Shown here in pieces: positions 41,474 to 49,819 of a stretch of 64,000 nucleotides of DNA. Every line of letters starts with the position of its first letter. Within the stretch, counting starts at the first letter, position 1. The position numbers and the translations under genes were made by a program. Below the pieces are notes generated by a model. That model was not told where the DNA came from, searched no databases, and saw nothing but the letters and a program-made list of their open reading frames with translations. Origin of the DNA: Actinophytocola sp044466355 (GTDB taxonomy: Bacteria; Actinomycetota; Actinomycetes; Mycobacteriales; Pseudonocardiaceae); contig NZ_JBITMQ010000008.1 of NCBI RefSeq assembly GCF_044466355.1, forward strand, positions 321,590-385,589. The letters run 5' to 3'.

Positions 41474-41845
41474 GGGCGGTGACCTCCTCGTCACGCTCGG
41501 GCAGGGGTTCCGAGTGCCCGCAAGTGGGCCGCAGATGTTGCCGCTAGTCATGGAAGCGCTCTCACGACAGATTGTCAACAGGTCGCAACGTTTCGCTGTT
41601 CTTCCATTCCCGGTGTCGTCGGTTACGCTCACGGAGGCGAGGCAGCCGGCTCCCGAAGGGCCCCACCAGGGCGAAGGGTGCTTTATCGCGGGGATCACCC
41701 AGATCGTTACATCCGACGGCGAAAATCCGCTGTCGGCGCATGGCTCCTGGGTTTCGGGACTGTTAAGCTCACGTCAACACGCGGGCCACCGCCGTCCCGC
41801 GCCCAGCTAACAGTTGAGCGCGAGGACGACGAGGGAGGTCGACGC
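41474..41845. other. Intergenic region between the GH16 gene and gltB
   Basis: The 372 bp holds the CebR-like operator for the GH16 gene near its left side and the gltB promoter region on the right. GTTAAGC at 41761-41767 is a possible gltB -10, and GGGAGG at 41833-41838 is its Shine-Dalgarno. I see no convincing gene or GlnR box in it. Confidence 0.5.
41551..41564. promoter_or_regulatory. CebR-like operator TGGAAGCGCTCTCA
   Basis: A near-palindrome with the same AGCGCT core as the site at 39905, lying 78 bp upstream of the GH16 gene. Together the two sites suggest one LacI-family regulon covering glucan breakdown and uptake. Confidence 0.65.
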
Positions 41846-44800
41846 GTGATCTATTCCGCCGTACCCACCGCACGAGGTCTTTACGACCCCACCACCGAAC
41901 GTGACGCGTGTGGCGTGGCGATGGTCGCCGACATCCAGGGGCGCAGGTCACACGGCATCGTGACCGACGCCCTCGTGGCGCTGGCCAACCTGGAGCACCG
42001 CGGTGCCGCGGGTGCCGAACCCACCAGTGGCGACGGCGCGGGCATCCTGCTCCAGCTCCCCGACGGCCTGCTGCGCGCGGTCGTCGACTTCGAACTTCCC
42101 GCACCGACGGCAGCGGGTGACGCCACCTACGCGGCGGGCATCGCCTTCCTGCCCCAGGATCTCGGCCAGCGAGCCAGAGCTGTCTCGCTGGTCGAGCGCA
42201 TCGCCAAGGAAGAGGGCCTGGAGGTCCTCGGCTGGCGGGACGTGCCGGTGGCGCCGGACGCCGCCGACGTCGGCCCGACCGCGCGTTCTGTCATGCCGCA
42301 CTTCGCGATGCCGTTCGTGGCCGCGCCCACCGGCGGCGACGGCGGCCGGGTCGTCGGCGGCCTCGAACTGGACCGGCTGGCGTTCGGCCTGCGCAAGCGC
42401 GCCGAGCACGAGAGCGTGGCGGCCGGTTGCGGCGTCTACTTCCCGTCGCTGTCCGCGCGCACGGTCGTCTACAAGGGAATGCTGACCACCGCACAGCTGC
42501 CGGTGTTCTTCACCGACCTCACCGACCGGCGCCTGGAGAGCGCGATCGCGTTGGTGCACAGCCGGTTCTCCACCAACACGTTCCCGTCGTGGCCGCTCGC
42601 GCACCCGTTCCGGTTCGTCGCGCACAACGGCGAGATCAACACGATCCGCGGCAACCGCAACCGCATGCGCGCGCGTGAGGCGCTGCTGGCGAGCGACCTC
42701 CTGCCGGGTGACCTGACGCGGCTGTACCCGATCTGCGACCCCGAGGGCTCGGACTCCGCGTCCTTCGACGAGGTCCTCGAACTGCTGCACCTCGGCGGGC
42801 GCAGCCTGCCGCACGCGGTCCTGATGATGATCCCGGAGGCGTGGGAGAACAACGCCACCATGGATCCGAAGCGGCGCGCGTTCTACAAGTTCCACTCCAG
42901 CCTGATGGAGCCGTGGGACGGTCCGGCCTCGGTCACCTTCTCCGATGGCACGCTCGTCGGCGCGGTGCTCGACCGCAACGGCCTGCGCCCGGCGCGGTGG
43001 TGGCGCACCACCGACGACCGCGTCGTGTTCGCGAGCGAGACCGGTGTGCTGGACGTCCCGCCGGACCAGGTCGTCGCGAAGGGACGGCTGCAGCCCGGCC
43101 GGATGTTCCTCGTGGACACCAAGGCGGGCAAGATCGTCGACGACGACGAGATCAAGTCCGCGCTGGCCGCCGAGCGCCCGTACGAGGAGTGGCTGCACGC
43201 GGGCCTGCTGAAGCTCGCCAACCTGCCCGACCGCGAGCACGTCGTGCAGACCAACGAGTCCGTGCTGCGCCGCCAGCTCTCCTTCGGCTACACCGAGGAG
43301 GAGCTGAAGATCCTGCTCGCGCCGATGTCGGTCACCGGCGCCGAGCCGATCGGGTCGATGGGCACCGACACCCCGCCCGCCGCGCTGTCGACGCGGTCGC
43401 GGCTGCTCTACGACTACTTCAAGCAGAACTTCGCCCAGGTGACGAACCCGCCGCTGGACGCGATCCGCGAGGAGATCGTCACGTCGGTGCAGCGCATCAT
43501 GGGCCCGGAGCAGAACCTCCTGGAGCCCGGTCCCGCGTCGTGCCGCCACATCCAGCTGCCGTACCCGGTGATCGACAACGACGAGCTGGCCAAGCTCATC
43601 CACGTCAACGACGACGGGGACATGCCCGGCTACGCCTGCACGGTGATCCCCGGTCTGTACGAAGTGGACGGTGGCGGTCAGGCGCTGGCCGACGCCATCG
43701 AGCGGGTCCGGCGCGAGGCGTCGGAGGCCATCGCGGCCGGCGCCCGCACGCTCGTGCTGTCCGACCGCGACGCCGACCACCGGATGGCGCCGATCCCGTC
43801 GCTGCTGCTGGTGTCCGCGGTCCACCACCACCTGGTGCGCACCAAGGAACGCCTTCGCGTCGCGCTGGTCGTCGAGACCGGGGACGCCCGCGAGGTCCAC
43901 CACGTGGCGCTGCTGCTGGGCTACGGTGCCGCCGCGGTCAACCCGTACCTGGCGTTCGAGACCATCGAGAACATGGTCCGGCGCGGCACCATCACCGGCA
44001 TCGAGCCGCACCGCGCGGTCCGCAACTACGTGGGTGCGCTGGTCAAGGGTGTCCTGAAGATCATGTCGAAGATGGGCATCTCGACCGTCGGTGCCTACAC
44101 GGCGGCGCAGGTGTTCGAGGCGTTCGGGCTCGCGAACGACGTGCTCGACGAGTACTTCACCGGCACCAGCAGCAAACTCGGCGGCGTCGGCCTCGACGTG
44201 ATCGCCGCCGAGGTCGCCGTGCGGCACCACCACGCCTACCCGGAGAACCCGACCGACCGCGTCCACCGGCGCCTCGAGGTCGGCGGCGAGTACGCCTACC
44301 GCCGCGAGGGGGAGCTGCACCTGTTCACGCCGGAGACCGTCTTCCTGTTGCAGCACGCGACGAAGACGCGGCGCGAGGAGGTGTACCGCGAGTACGCCGA
44401 AGAGGTGGAGCGCCTCAACCGCGAGGGCGGTGCGCTGCGCGGGCTGTTCAGGTTCAAGAACGGCGACCGCGAGCCGATCCCGCTCGACGAGGTCGAGCCG
44501 GTCGAGAACATCCTGCGGCGCTTCAACACCGGCGCCATGTCCTACGGCTCGATCAGCGCCGAGGCGCACGAAACCCTCGCCGTCGCGATGAACCGCATCG
44601 GTGGCCGGTCCAACACCGGGGAGGGCGGCGAGGACGTCGACCGGCTCTACGACGACGAGCGCCGCTCGGCGATCAAGCAGATCGCGTCCGGCCGGTTCGG
44701 CGTCACGAGCGAGTACCTCGTCAACGCGACCGACCTGCAGATCAAGATGGCGCAGGGCGCGAAGCCGGGCGAGGGCGGTCAGCTGCCGCCGAACAAGGTG

Positions 44801-46417
44801 TGGCCGTGGATCGCGCGCACGCGGCACTCGACCGCGGGCGTCGGGCTCATCTCGCCGCCGCCGCACCACGACATCTACTCGATCGAGGACCTCGCGCAGC
44901 TCATCCACGACCTGAAGAACGCGAACGAGCACGCCCGGGTGCACGTGAAGCTGGTCAGCGAGCTGGGTGTCGGCACGGTCGCGGCCGGGGTGTCGAAGGC
45001 GCACGCGGACGTGGTGCTCATCTCGGGCCACGACGGCGGCACCGGCGCCTCCCCGCTGAACTCGCTGAAGCACGCGGGCACGCCGTGGGAGGTCGGGCTC
45101 GCCGAGACGCAGCAGACGCTGATGCTGAACGGTCTGCGCGACCGGATCACCGTGCAGGTGGACGGCGCGATGAAGACCGGCCGCGACGTCGTGGTCGCGG
45201 CGCTGCTCGGCGCGGAGGAGTACGGCTTCGCGACCGCGCCGCTGATCGTGGCCGGGTGCGTCATGATGCGCGTCTGCCACCTCGACACCTGCCCGGTCGG
45301 CGTCGCGACGCAGAACCCGGTGCTGCGCGAGCGGTACACGGGCCAGGCCGAGCACGTGGTCAACTTCTTCCACTTCGTCGCGAACGAGGTGCGGGAGTTG
45401 TTGGCGGAACTCGGTTTCCGCACCATCGACGAGGCGATCGGCCACGCCGAGCTCCTGGACGTCGACGACGCCGTCGACCACTGGAAGGCGAAGGGCCTCG
45501 ACCTGTCGCCGATCTTCGAGGTGCCGGAGACGACCTACTCGAGCGCCCGCCGCCGGATCCGCGGCCAGGACCACGGCCTTGACCAGGCTCTGGACCGCAC
45601 GCTCATCCAGCTCGCCGAGGCGGCGCTGGAGGACGCGCACCCGTTGAAGCTGGAGCTGCCGGTGCGCAACGTGAACCGCACCGTCGGCACCCTGCTGGGC
45701 GCCGAGGTCACGCGCCGCTACGGCGGTGAGGGCCTGCCCGACGGGACGATCCAGATCGAGCTGACGGGCTCGGCCGGGCAGTCGCTCGGCGCGTTCCTCC
45801 CCGCGGGCATCACGCTCGACCTGGTCGGCGACGCCAACGACTACGTCGGCAAGGGCCTGTCCGGTGGGCGGATCATCGTGCGGCCGCACACCGCGTCGGC
45901 GTTCGCCGCCGAGCAGCAGGTGATCGGCGGCAACGTGATCGCCTACGGCGCGACCAGCGGGGAGATCTTCCTGCGCGGCCGCGTCGGAGAACGGTTCTGC
46001 GTCCGCAACTCCGGCGCCACCGCGGTCGCCGAGGGTGTCGGGGACCACGCGTTCGAGTACATGACTGGCGGCCGGGCAGTGGTGCTCGGGCCGACCGGGC
46101 GCAACCTCGCGGCCGGCATGTCCGGCGGCATCGCGTACGTGCTCGACCTGGACGAGAAGATGGTCAACTCGGCGATGGTCGACCTGCAGCGACCGTCCAC
46201 AGAAGACCTGAGGTGGTTGCGCGACGTCGTCGCCGCGCACCACAAGCACACCGGATCGGCGGTAGCAGCGTCGCTGCTGGGCGACTGGACACGCCGCGCG
46301 GCGTCCTTCACGAAGGTCATGCCGCGCGACTACCAGCGCGTGCTCGAGGCGATGCGGCTCGCCGCCGCCGAGGGGCGCGACATCGACGAGGCGGTCATGG
46401 AGGCTTCGCGTGGCTGA
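41846..46417 (+). CDS. gltB: Glutamate synthase (NADPH), large subunit
   Basis: The 1523-aa enzyme transfers the glutamine amide to 2-oxoglutarate. GTG 41846 follows GGGAGG, and a 21-residue propeptide ends before Cys22 in RDACGVAMVADI, the N-terminal nucleophile of the glutaminase domain. The central domain, the FMN/2-oxoglutarate domain (GEGGQLPPNKVWPWIARTRHS, GHDGGTGASPL), the iron-sulfur loop VCHLDTCPVGVATQ and the C-terminal beta-helix (GxxGxxxG repeats such as YVGKGLSGGRII) follow in order. It overlaps gltD by eight bases. It links nitrogen supply to the glutamate used throughout the his and trp pathways. Confidence 0.97.
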   Translation: MIYSAVPTARGLYDPTTERDACGVAMVADIQGRRSHGIVTDALVALANLEHRGAAGAEPTSGDGAGILLQLPDGLLRAVVDFELPAPTAAGDATYAAGIAFLPQDLGQRARAVSLVERIAKEEGLEVLGWRDVPVAPDAADVGPTARSVMPHFAMPFVAAPTGGDGGRVVGGLELDRLAFGLRKRAEHESVAAGCGVYFPSLSARTVVYKGMLTTAQLPVFFTDLTDRRLESAIALVHSRFSTNTFPSWPLAHPFRFVAHNGEINTIRGNRNRMRAREALLASDLLPGDLTRLYPICDPEGSDSASFDEVLELLHLGGRSLPHAVLMMIPEAWENNATMDPKRRAFYKFHSSLMEPWDGPASVTFSDGTLVGAVLDRNGLRPARWWRTTDDRVVFASETGVLDVPPDQVVAKGRLQPGRMFLVDTKAGKIVDDDEIKSALAAERPYEEWLHAGLLKLANLPDREHVVQTNESVLRRQLSFGYTEEELKILLAPMSVTGAEPIGSMGTDTPPAALSTRSRLLYDYFKQNFAQVTNPPLDAIREEIVTSVQRIMGPEQNLLEPGPASCRHIQLPYPVIDNDELAKLIHVNDDGDMPGYACTVIPGLYEVDGGGQALADAIERVRREASEAIAAGARTLVLSDRDADHRMAPIPSLLLVSAVHHHLVRTKERLRVALVVETGDAREVHHVALLLGYGAAAVNPYLAFETIENMVRRGTITGIEPHRAVRNYVGALVKGVLKIMSKMGISTVGAYTAAQVFEAFGLANDVLDEYFTGTSSKLGGVGLDVIAAEVAVRHHHAYPENPTDRVHRRLEVGGEYAYRREGELHLFTPETVFLLQHATKTRREEVYREYAEEVERLNREGGALRGLFRFKNGDREPIPLDEVEPVENILRRFNTGAMSYGSISAEAHETLAVAMNRIGGRSNTGEGGEDVDRLYDDERRSAIKQIASGRFGVTSEYLVNATDLQIKMAQGAKPGEGGQLPPNKVWPWIARTRHSTAGVGLISPPPHHDIYSIEDLAQLIHDLKNANEHARVHVKLVSELGVGTVAAGVSKAHADVVLISGHDGGTGASPLNSLKHAGTPWEVGLAETQQTLMLNGLRDRITVQVDGAMKTGRDVVVAALLGAEEYGFATAPLIVAGCVMMRVCHLDTCPVGVATQNPVLRERYTGQAEHVVNFFHFVANEVRELLAELGFRTIDEAIGHAELLDVDDAVDHWKAKGLDLSPIFEVPETTYSSARRRIRGQDHGLDQALDRTLIQLAEAALEDAHPLKLELPVRNVNRTVGTLLGAEVTRRYGGEGLPDGTIQIELTGSAGQSLGAFLPAGITLDLVGDANDYVGKGLSGGRIIVRPHTASAFAAEQQVIGGNVIAYGATSGEIFLRGRVGERFCVRNSGATAVAEGVGDHAFEYMTGGRAVVLGPTGRNLAAGMSGGIAYVLDLDEKMVNSAMVDLQRPSTEDLRWLRDVVAAHHKHTGSAVAASLLGDWTRRAASFTKVMPRDYQRVLEAMRLAAAEGRDIDEAVMEASRG

Positions 46418-47930
46418 CCCCAGCGGTTTTCTCAAGCATGAACGGAAAGACGCACCGAAGCGGCCCAAGCCGGACCGGCTGGCCGACTGGCGCGAGGTGT
46501 ACCTCGACCAGGAACCGGCGGAACGGGACAAGCAGGTCCGCGGCCAGGCGTCGCGGTGCATGGACTGTGGCATCCCGTTCTGCCACTCGGGTTCCGCCGG
46601 GTGCCCGCTCGGGAACCTGATCCCCGAGTGGAACGACCTGGTGCGGGTCGGTGACTGGAGCGCGGCGAGCAACCGGCTGCACGCCACCAACAACTTCCCC
46701 GAGTTCACCGGGAAGCTGTGCCCGGCGCCGTGCGAGGCGGCCTGCGTGCTGGCGATCAACCCGCTGTCCGGCGGCGCGGTCGCGATCAAGCGCGTCGAGG
46801 AGGCCATCGCCGAGGTCTCGTGGGAGAAGGACCTGATCCGCCCGCGCCAGGCGATCGTGTCGTCCGGCAAGAAGGTCGCGGTCGTCGGCTCCGGCCCGGC
46901 CGGGCTCGCGGCGGCGCAGCAGCTGACCCGTGCCGGGCACGAGGTCACCGTGTACGAGCGGGACGACCGGCTCGGCGGGCTGCTGCGGTACGGCATCCCC
47001 GAGTTCAAGATGGAGAAGAAGGTCCTCGACCGGCGCCTCGCACAACTGCGTGAGGAGGGCACCCGGTTCGTGACGGGCTGCGAGGTCGGCGGCAGCGAGC
47101 CGGGGGACCTGTCGGTGGAGACGCTGAAGGCCCAGTACGACGCGGTGGTCCTCGCGGTCGGCGCGCTGCGCGGCCGGGACGCGCCGGAGATCCCCGGCCG
47201 GGCGCTCAACGGCGTGCACCTCGCGATGGAGCACCTGGTGCCCGCCAACAAGGAGTGCGAGGGCGACGGCCCGACCACGATCTCCGCGCGCGGCAAGCAC
47301 GTGATCGTGATCGGCGGCGGCGACACCGGCGCCGACTGCTACGGCACGGCGACCCGCCAGGGCGCCCTGTCCGTCACGCAGCTCGACCAGTACCCGCAGC
47401 CGCCGACGGCCCGCGACGACGACCGGTCGCCGTGGCCGGTGTGGCCGTGGATCCTGCGGACCTACCCCGCGCACGAGGAGGCGGGGGAGCGGCGGTTCGC
47501 GGTCGCGGTCGAGTCGTTCGTGGACGACGGCGAGGGCAACGTCCGCGCGGTCCGGCTGCGCGAGGTCCGCGTCCGCCGCGACCCGGTGACCGGTGTCCGC
47601 GAGGTCACCCCGGTCAACGACCACGTCGAGGAGCTGCCTGCCGACCTGGTGCTGCTGGCGATCGGTTTCGAGGGCGTGGAGCACATGCCGTTGCTCGACG
47701 GTCTCGGCCTGTCGCTCACCGCGCGCGGCACGCTGTCCTGTGGTTCGGACTGGCAGACCCGGTCCGAGGGTGTCTTCGTCTGCGGCGACGCGCACCGCGG
47801 CGCGTCGCTCGTGGTGTGGGCGATCGCGGAGGGCCGGTCCGTGGCGGGCGCCGTCGACGCGTTCCTCACCGGCCACTCCGACCTGCCCGCCCCGGTGATC
47901 CCGACGGCGCTGCCACTGGCCGTCGTCTAG
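46410..47930 (+). CDS. gltD: Glutamate synthase (NADPH), small subunit
   Basis: The 506-aa flavoprotein passes electrons from NADPH to GltB. The N-terminal cysteine motifs CMDCGIPFCHSG and CPLGNLIPEWNDLV, then LCPAPCEAACVL, bind two [4Fe-4S] clusters. FAD binding is at VAVVGSGPAGLAAAQ and NADPH binding near VIVIGGGDTGADC. GTG 46410 overlaps the gltB end. A strong hairpin follows 40 bp after the stop. Confidence 0.97.
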   Translation: MADPSGFLKHERKDAPKRPKPDRLADWREVYLDQEPAERDKQVRGQASRCMDCGIPFCHSGSAGCPLGNLIPEWNDLVRVGDWSAASNRLHATNNFPEFTGKLCPAPCEAACVLAINPLSGGAVAIKRVEEAIAEVSWEKDLIRPRQAIVSSGKKVAVVGSGPAGLAAAQQLTRAGHEVTVYERDDRLGGLLRYGIPEFKMEKKVLDRRLAQLREEGTRFVTGCEVGGSEPGDLSVETLKAQYDAVVLAVGALRGRDAPEIPGRALNGVHLAMEHLVPANKECEGDGPTTISARGKHVIVIGGGDTGADCYGTATRQGALSVTQLDQYPQPPTARDDDRSPWPVWPWILRTYPAHEEAGERRFAVAVESFVDDGEGNVRAVRLREVRVRRDPVTGVREVTPVNDHVEELPADLVLLAIGFEGVEHMPLLDGLGLSLTARGTLSCGSDWQTRSEGVFVCGDAHRGASLVVWAIAEGRSVAGAVDAFLTGHSDLPAPVIPTALPLAVV

Positions 47931-47970
47931 CGGAGCTTGGCCTCGCACGACGCTGTGCGGGCCGCCTGAC

Positions 47971-48004
47971 GCCTGACCCCGCACAACGGAGTGCGGGGTC
48001 AGGC
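47971..48004. terminator. Bidirectional terminator after gltD
   Basis: A perfect 14-bp stem (47971-47984 with 47991-48004) encloses a 6-base loop AACGGA. Its right arm overlaps the stop codon and last codons of the convergent LLM oxidoreductase gene. Confidence 0.85.
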
Positions 48005-48883
48005 TGCTTCTTCTCGTACCGCGGGTGCGATCTCCTCCGCCCAACGACCCAGCAGCACGTCCGTCGGGGTGCCGTCGTGGATGGGGAAGTAGGTGAACCC
48101 GGCGGCGCCGTGGTCGAGCACCGCGCCGGTCAGCTCGTCGATCCACTGCCCGACGGAGCCGCCGAGCCAGCGCCCGTCGCGCCGCGTCTGCGCCAGCGGC
48201 CGGTCGGTGATCCGGCCGGGCAGGTTGTAGATGGTGTCCACATCGGACGGTTGCCGTCCGGCATTCGCGGCCGCCTCGTCGATGATCGGGCGCGACCAGC
48301 GGTACCGGTCACTCAGCCAGTCGGCGGCGTGCCCCGGGATCCAGCCGTCGGCCAGTTTGCCGGTCACCGCGAGGGATCGCGGCCCGTTCGACCCGGTCCA
48401 GATGCGCGGCGCCGCCGCTGCCGACGGCGGGATGTTCTCGAGCCGGTGGAACTCGCCGTCGAAGGTCACCGGGTCGCCGCCGCCGGAGAGCAGCCGCACC
48501 ACGGTCATCGCCTCCTCGAACGCGCGCACGGCCGCGGCCGGTTCGCGTCGCGGCATGCCCATCCGCTCGATGTCGTCCCAGGAGCCGCCCGCGCCCATGC
48601 CGAGCACGATCCGGCCGCCGGTCAGCTCGGACAGGCTGGTCACGGTCCGCGCGAGCATCGCGGTGGGGCGCAGGGGGTTGGTGACGTTGACGAGCCCGGA
48701 GAGCCTCGTCGTCCGCCCGAGCAGCACGGAGATCGCGGCGTAGGCGTCGAGCCGGTCGCCGAAGTACGGGTGGTCGGACACGCTGACCACGTCGAGGCCC
48801 TGCCGGTCGGCCTGCTCCGCGTGCCGCAACAGCGTCCCCGCCGACGACGAGGCGGAGTCGAGCCCGAAACCGAAGACGGTCAT
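47999..48883 (-). CDS. F420-dependent LLM-class oxidoreductase
   Basis: The 294-aa luciferase-like (beta/alpha)8 flavin or F420 enzyme has VVSVSDHPYFGDRLDAYAAISVLLGRTTRL, then GRIVLGMGAGGSWDDIERMGMP, the standard coenzyme-F420 reductase pattern. The TIM barrel continues with PRIWTGSNGPRSLAVTGKLADGWIPG. ATG 48883 was chosen because GGGAGGG lies six bases upstream. It is divergent from a MarR gene and separated by clear operator repeats, so the MarR protein probably represses it. The substrate is unknown. Confidence 0.9.
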   Translation of the reverse strand: MTVFGFGLDSASSSAGTLLRHAEQADRQGLDVVSVSDHPYFGDRLDAYAAISVLLGRTTRLSGLVNVTNPLRPTAMLARTVTSLSELTGGRIVLGMGAGGSWDDIERMGMPRREPAAAVRAFEEAMTVVRLLSGGGDPVTFDGEFHRLENIPPSAAAAPRIWTGSNGPRSLAVTGKLADGWIPGHAADWLSDRYRWSRPIIDEAAANAGRQPSDVDTIYNLPGRITDRPLAQTRRDGRWLGGSVGQWIDELTGAVLDHGAAGFTYFPIHDGTPTDVLLGRWAEEIAPAVREEAA

Positions 48884-48898
48884 GACCATCCCTCCCTT

Positions 48899-48934
48899 TG
48901 GTTCATGTCGTGAACCATTTATAGCATGAACCAT
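48899..48934. promoter_or_regulatory. MarR-type operator: TGGTTCA-N5-TGAACCA plus a third TGAACCAT
   Basis: An inverted repeat TGGTTCA (48899-48905) / TGAACCA (48911-48917) is followed by a direct copy TGAACCAT at 48927-48934, 16 bp further on. TATAGCAT between the copies is a plausible -10 for the MarR gene. The layout allows one dimer on the inverted pair and another on the extra half-site, covering both divergent promoters. Confidence 0.65.
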
Positions 48935-48953
48935 TCGGGTAGGCTGGGGCTCG

Positions 48954-49376
48954 ATGACCACTGACGATCGTGAACTCGCCACCGCGCTGGTCGGGCTGTC
49001 GCACCACGTGCTGCACCTGTTCGCCGACGTGGGCCGGTCGCATGACCTGTCGCAGCAGCAGACGGAGCTGATCTGCGCGGTCGTGGTGCCGGGCCGTATC
49101 CGGATGGCGGAGCTGGGGCGGCAGCTGCACATGGAGAAGTCGGCGCTGTCCAACCTCGTGGACCGCGCCGAGCAGCGCGGCCTGCTGACACGCGTCCGCG
49201 ACGAGAAGGACCGGCGCGTGACGTGGGTTGAGCTGACGCCCACGGGGCACGAGCTGGCGGTGCGGACCCACTGCGAGGTCACGTCCCGCACGTCGGAGCT
49301 GGTCAGCCGGTTGTCGCTCACCGACCAACGGCAGCTGACCGACGTCGTCCGTCGTCTGCTGGACGAAGCGGACTGA
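48954..49376 (+). CDS. MarR-family transcriptional regulator
   Basis: The 140-aa winged-helix protein contains RIRMAELGRQLHMEKSALSNLVDRAEQRGLLTRV, followed by the wing DEKDRRVTWVELTPTGHEL, the MarR signature. ATG 48954 lies within a consensus distance of the repeats at 48899-48934. It is likely an autorepressor and controls the divergent LLM oxidoreductase gene. The effector is unknown. Confidence 0.92.
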   Translation: MTTDDRELATALVGLSHHVLHLFADVGRSHDLSQQQTELICAVVVPGRIRMAELGRQLHMEKSALSNLVDRAEQRGLLTRVRDEKDRRVTWVELTPTGHELAVRTHCEVTSRTSELVSRLSLTDQRQLTDVVRRLLDEAD

Positions 49377-49393
49377 GGTTTTCTTGATCGGCT

Positions 49394-49410
49394 GTCCCCT
49401 GCGTGGGGAC
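49394..49410. terminator. Short hairpin between convergent genes
   Basis: GTCCCC and GGGGAC (6 bp) enclose the loop TGCGT, between the MarR gene and the convergent membrane-protein gene. It is a possible bidirectional terminator, weak by length. Confidence 0.4.
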
Positions 49411-49415
49411 CGGCT

Positions 49416-49802
49416 TCAGAAGAGCTTGCCCTCCAGCAGGGTGGTCGCCACCACCCAGAGCACGGCGATGATCGCCAGGCAGGCGAGGGGTACCCACGCG
49501 CGTGGCCGGTACGGGTGCGCGAACCGCAGCCACGTGAACAGCAGGCCGGCGGGCAGGACCAGCAGCACGGGCACCGTGAGCAGCTTGACGACCGTGCCGG
49601 AGTGGCGGCAGTAGTCCGGCTCGCCGGACTCGTAGTGGCTGTCCGGGCCGCACCCGTCGGTGATCAGGGGGGACAGGAGGCCGACGACGAAGGTGAGCAC
49701 GCCGAGGCCCACGAGGAGCACCGATCCGACGGCCGCGAAGGCCAGCCCGGCGGTGGGTTCCTCGTCGCTCCCCTGACTGCCCGTTTTGTCCTCGTCGGTC
49801 AC
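49416..49802 (-). CDS. Small membrane protein of unknown function
   Basis: The 128-aa protein has a hydrophilic acidic N-terminus (DEDKTGSQGSDEEP) and three hydrophobic helices (about residues 22-44, 73-92 and 103-121). Between the first two is a loop with two cysteines (DGCGPDSHYESGEPDYCRHSG) that would face outside and could form a disulfide. GTG 49802 lies 18 bases after the ammonia-lyase-like gene on the same strand, so they may be co-transcribed. I recognise no domain. Confidence 0.7.
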   Translation of the reverse strand: MTDEDKTGSQGSDEEPTAGLAFAAVGSVLLVGLGVLTFVVGLLSPLITDGCGPDSHYESGEPDYCRHSGTVVKLLTVPVLLVLPAGLLFTWLRFAHPYRPRAWVPLACLAIIAVLWVVATTLLEGKLF

Positions 49803-49819
49803 GCTGTGATGATTCCAGG

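Noticed and set aside
41700..41730. Possible GlnR box upstream of gltB (GTTAC ... GAAAA).
   Set aside because: The spacing between the half-motifs is about 10 bases instead of the 6 expected, so it is not a credible GlnR site.
41948..47326. A very long open frame antisense to gltB and gltD (minus strand).
   Set aside because: It is a GC-bias shadow of the real genes; its product has no motif and low-complexity Arg/Val/Asp composition. Similar long antisense frames occur opposite the LuxR gene and opposite 4.1-6.4 kb.
47932..47990. A third copy of the trp repeat after gltD (GCGGAGCTTG).
   Set aside because: Only about 10 bases match, and the rest is a different sequence leading into the terminator hairpin.
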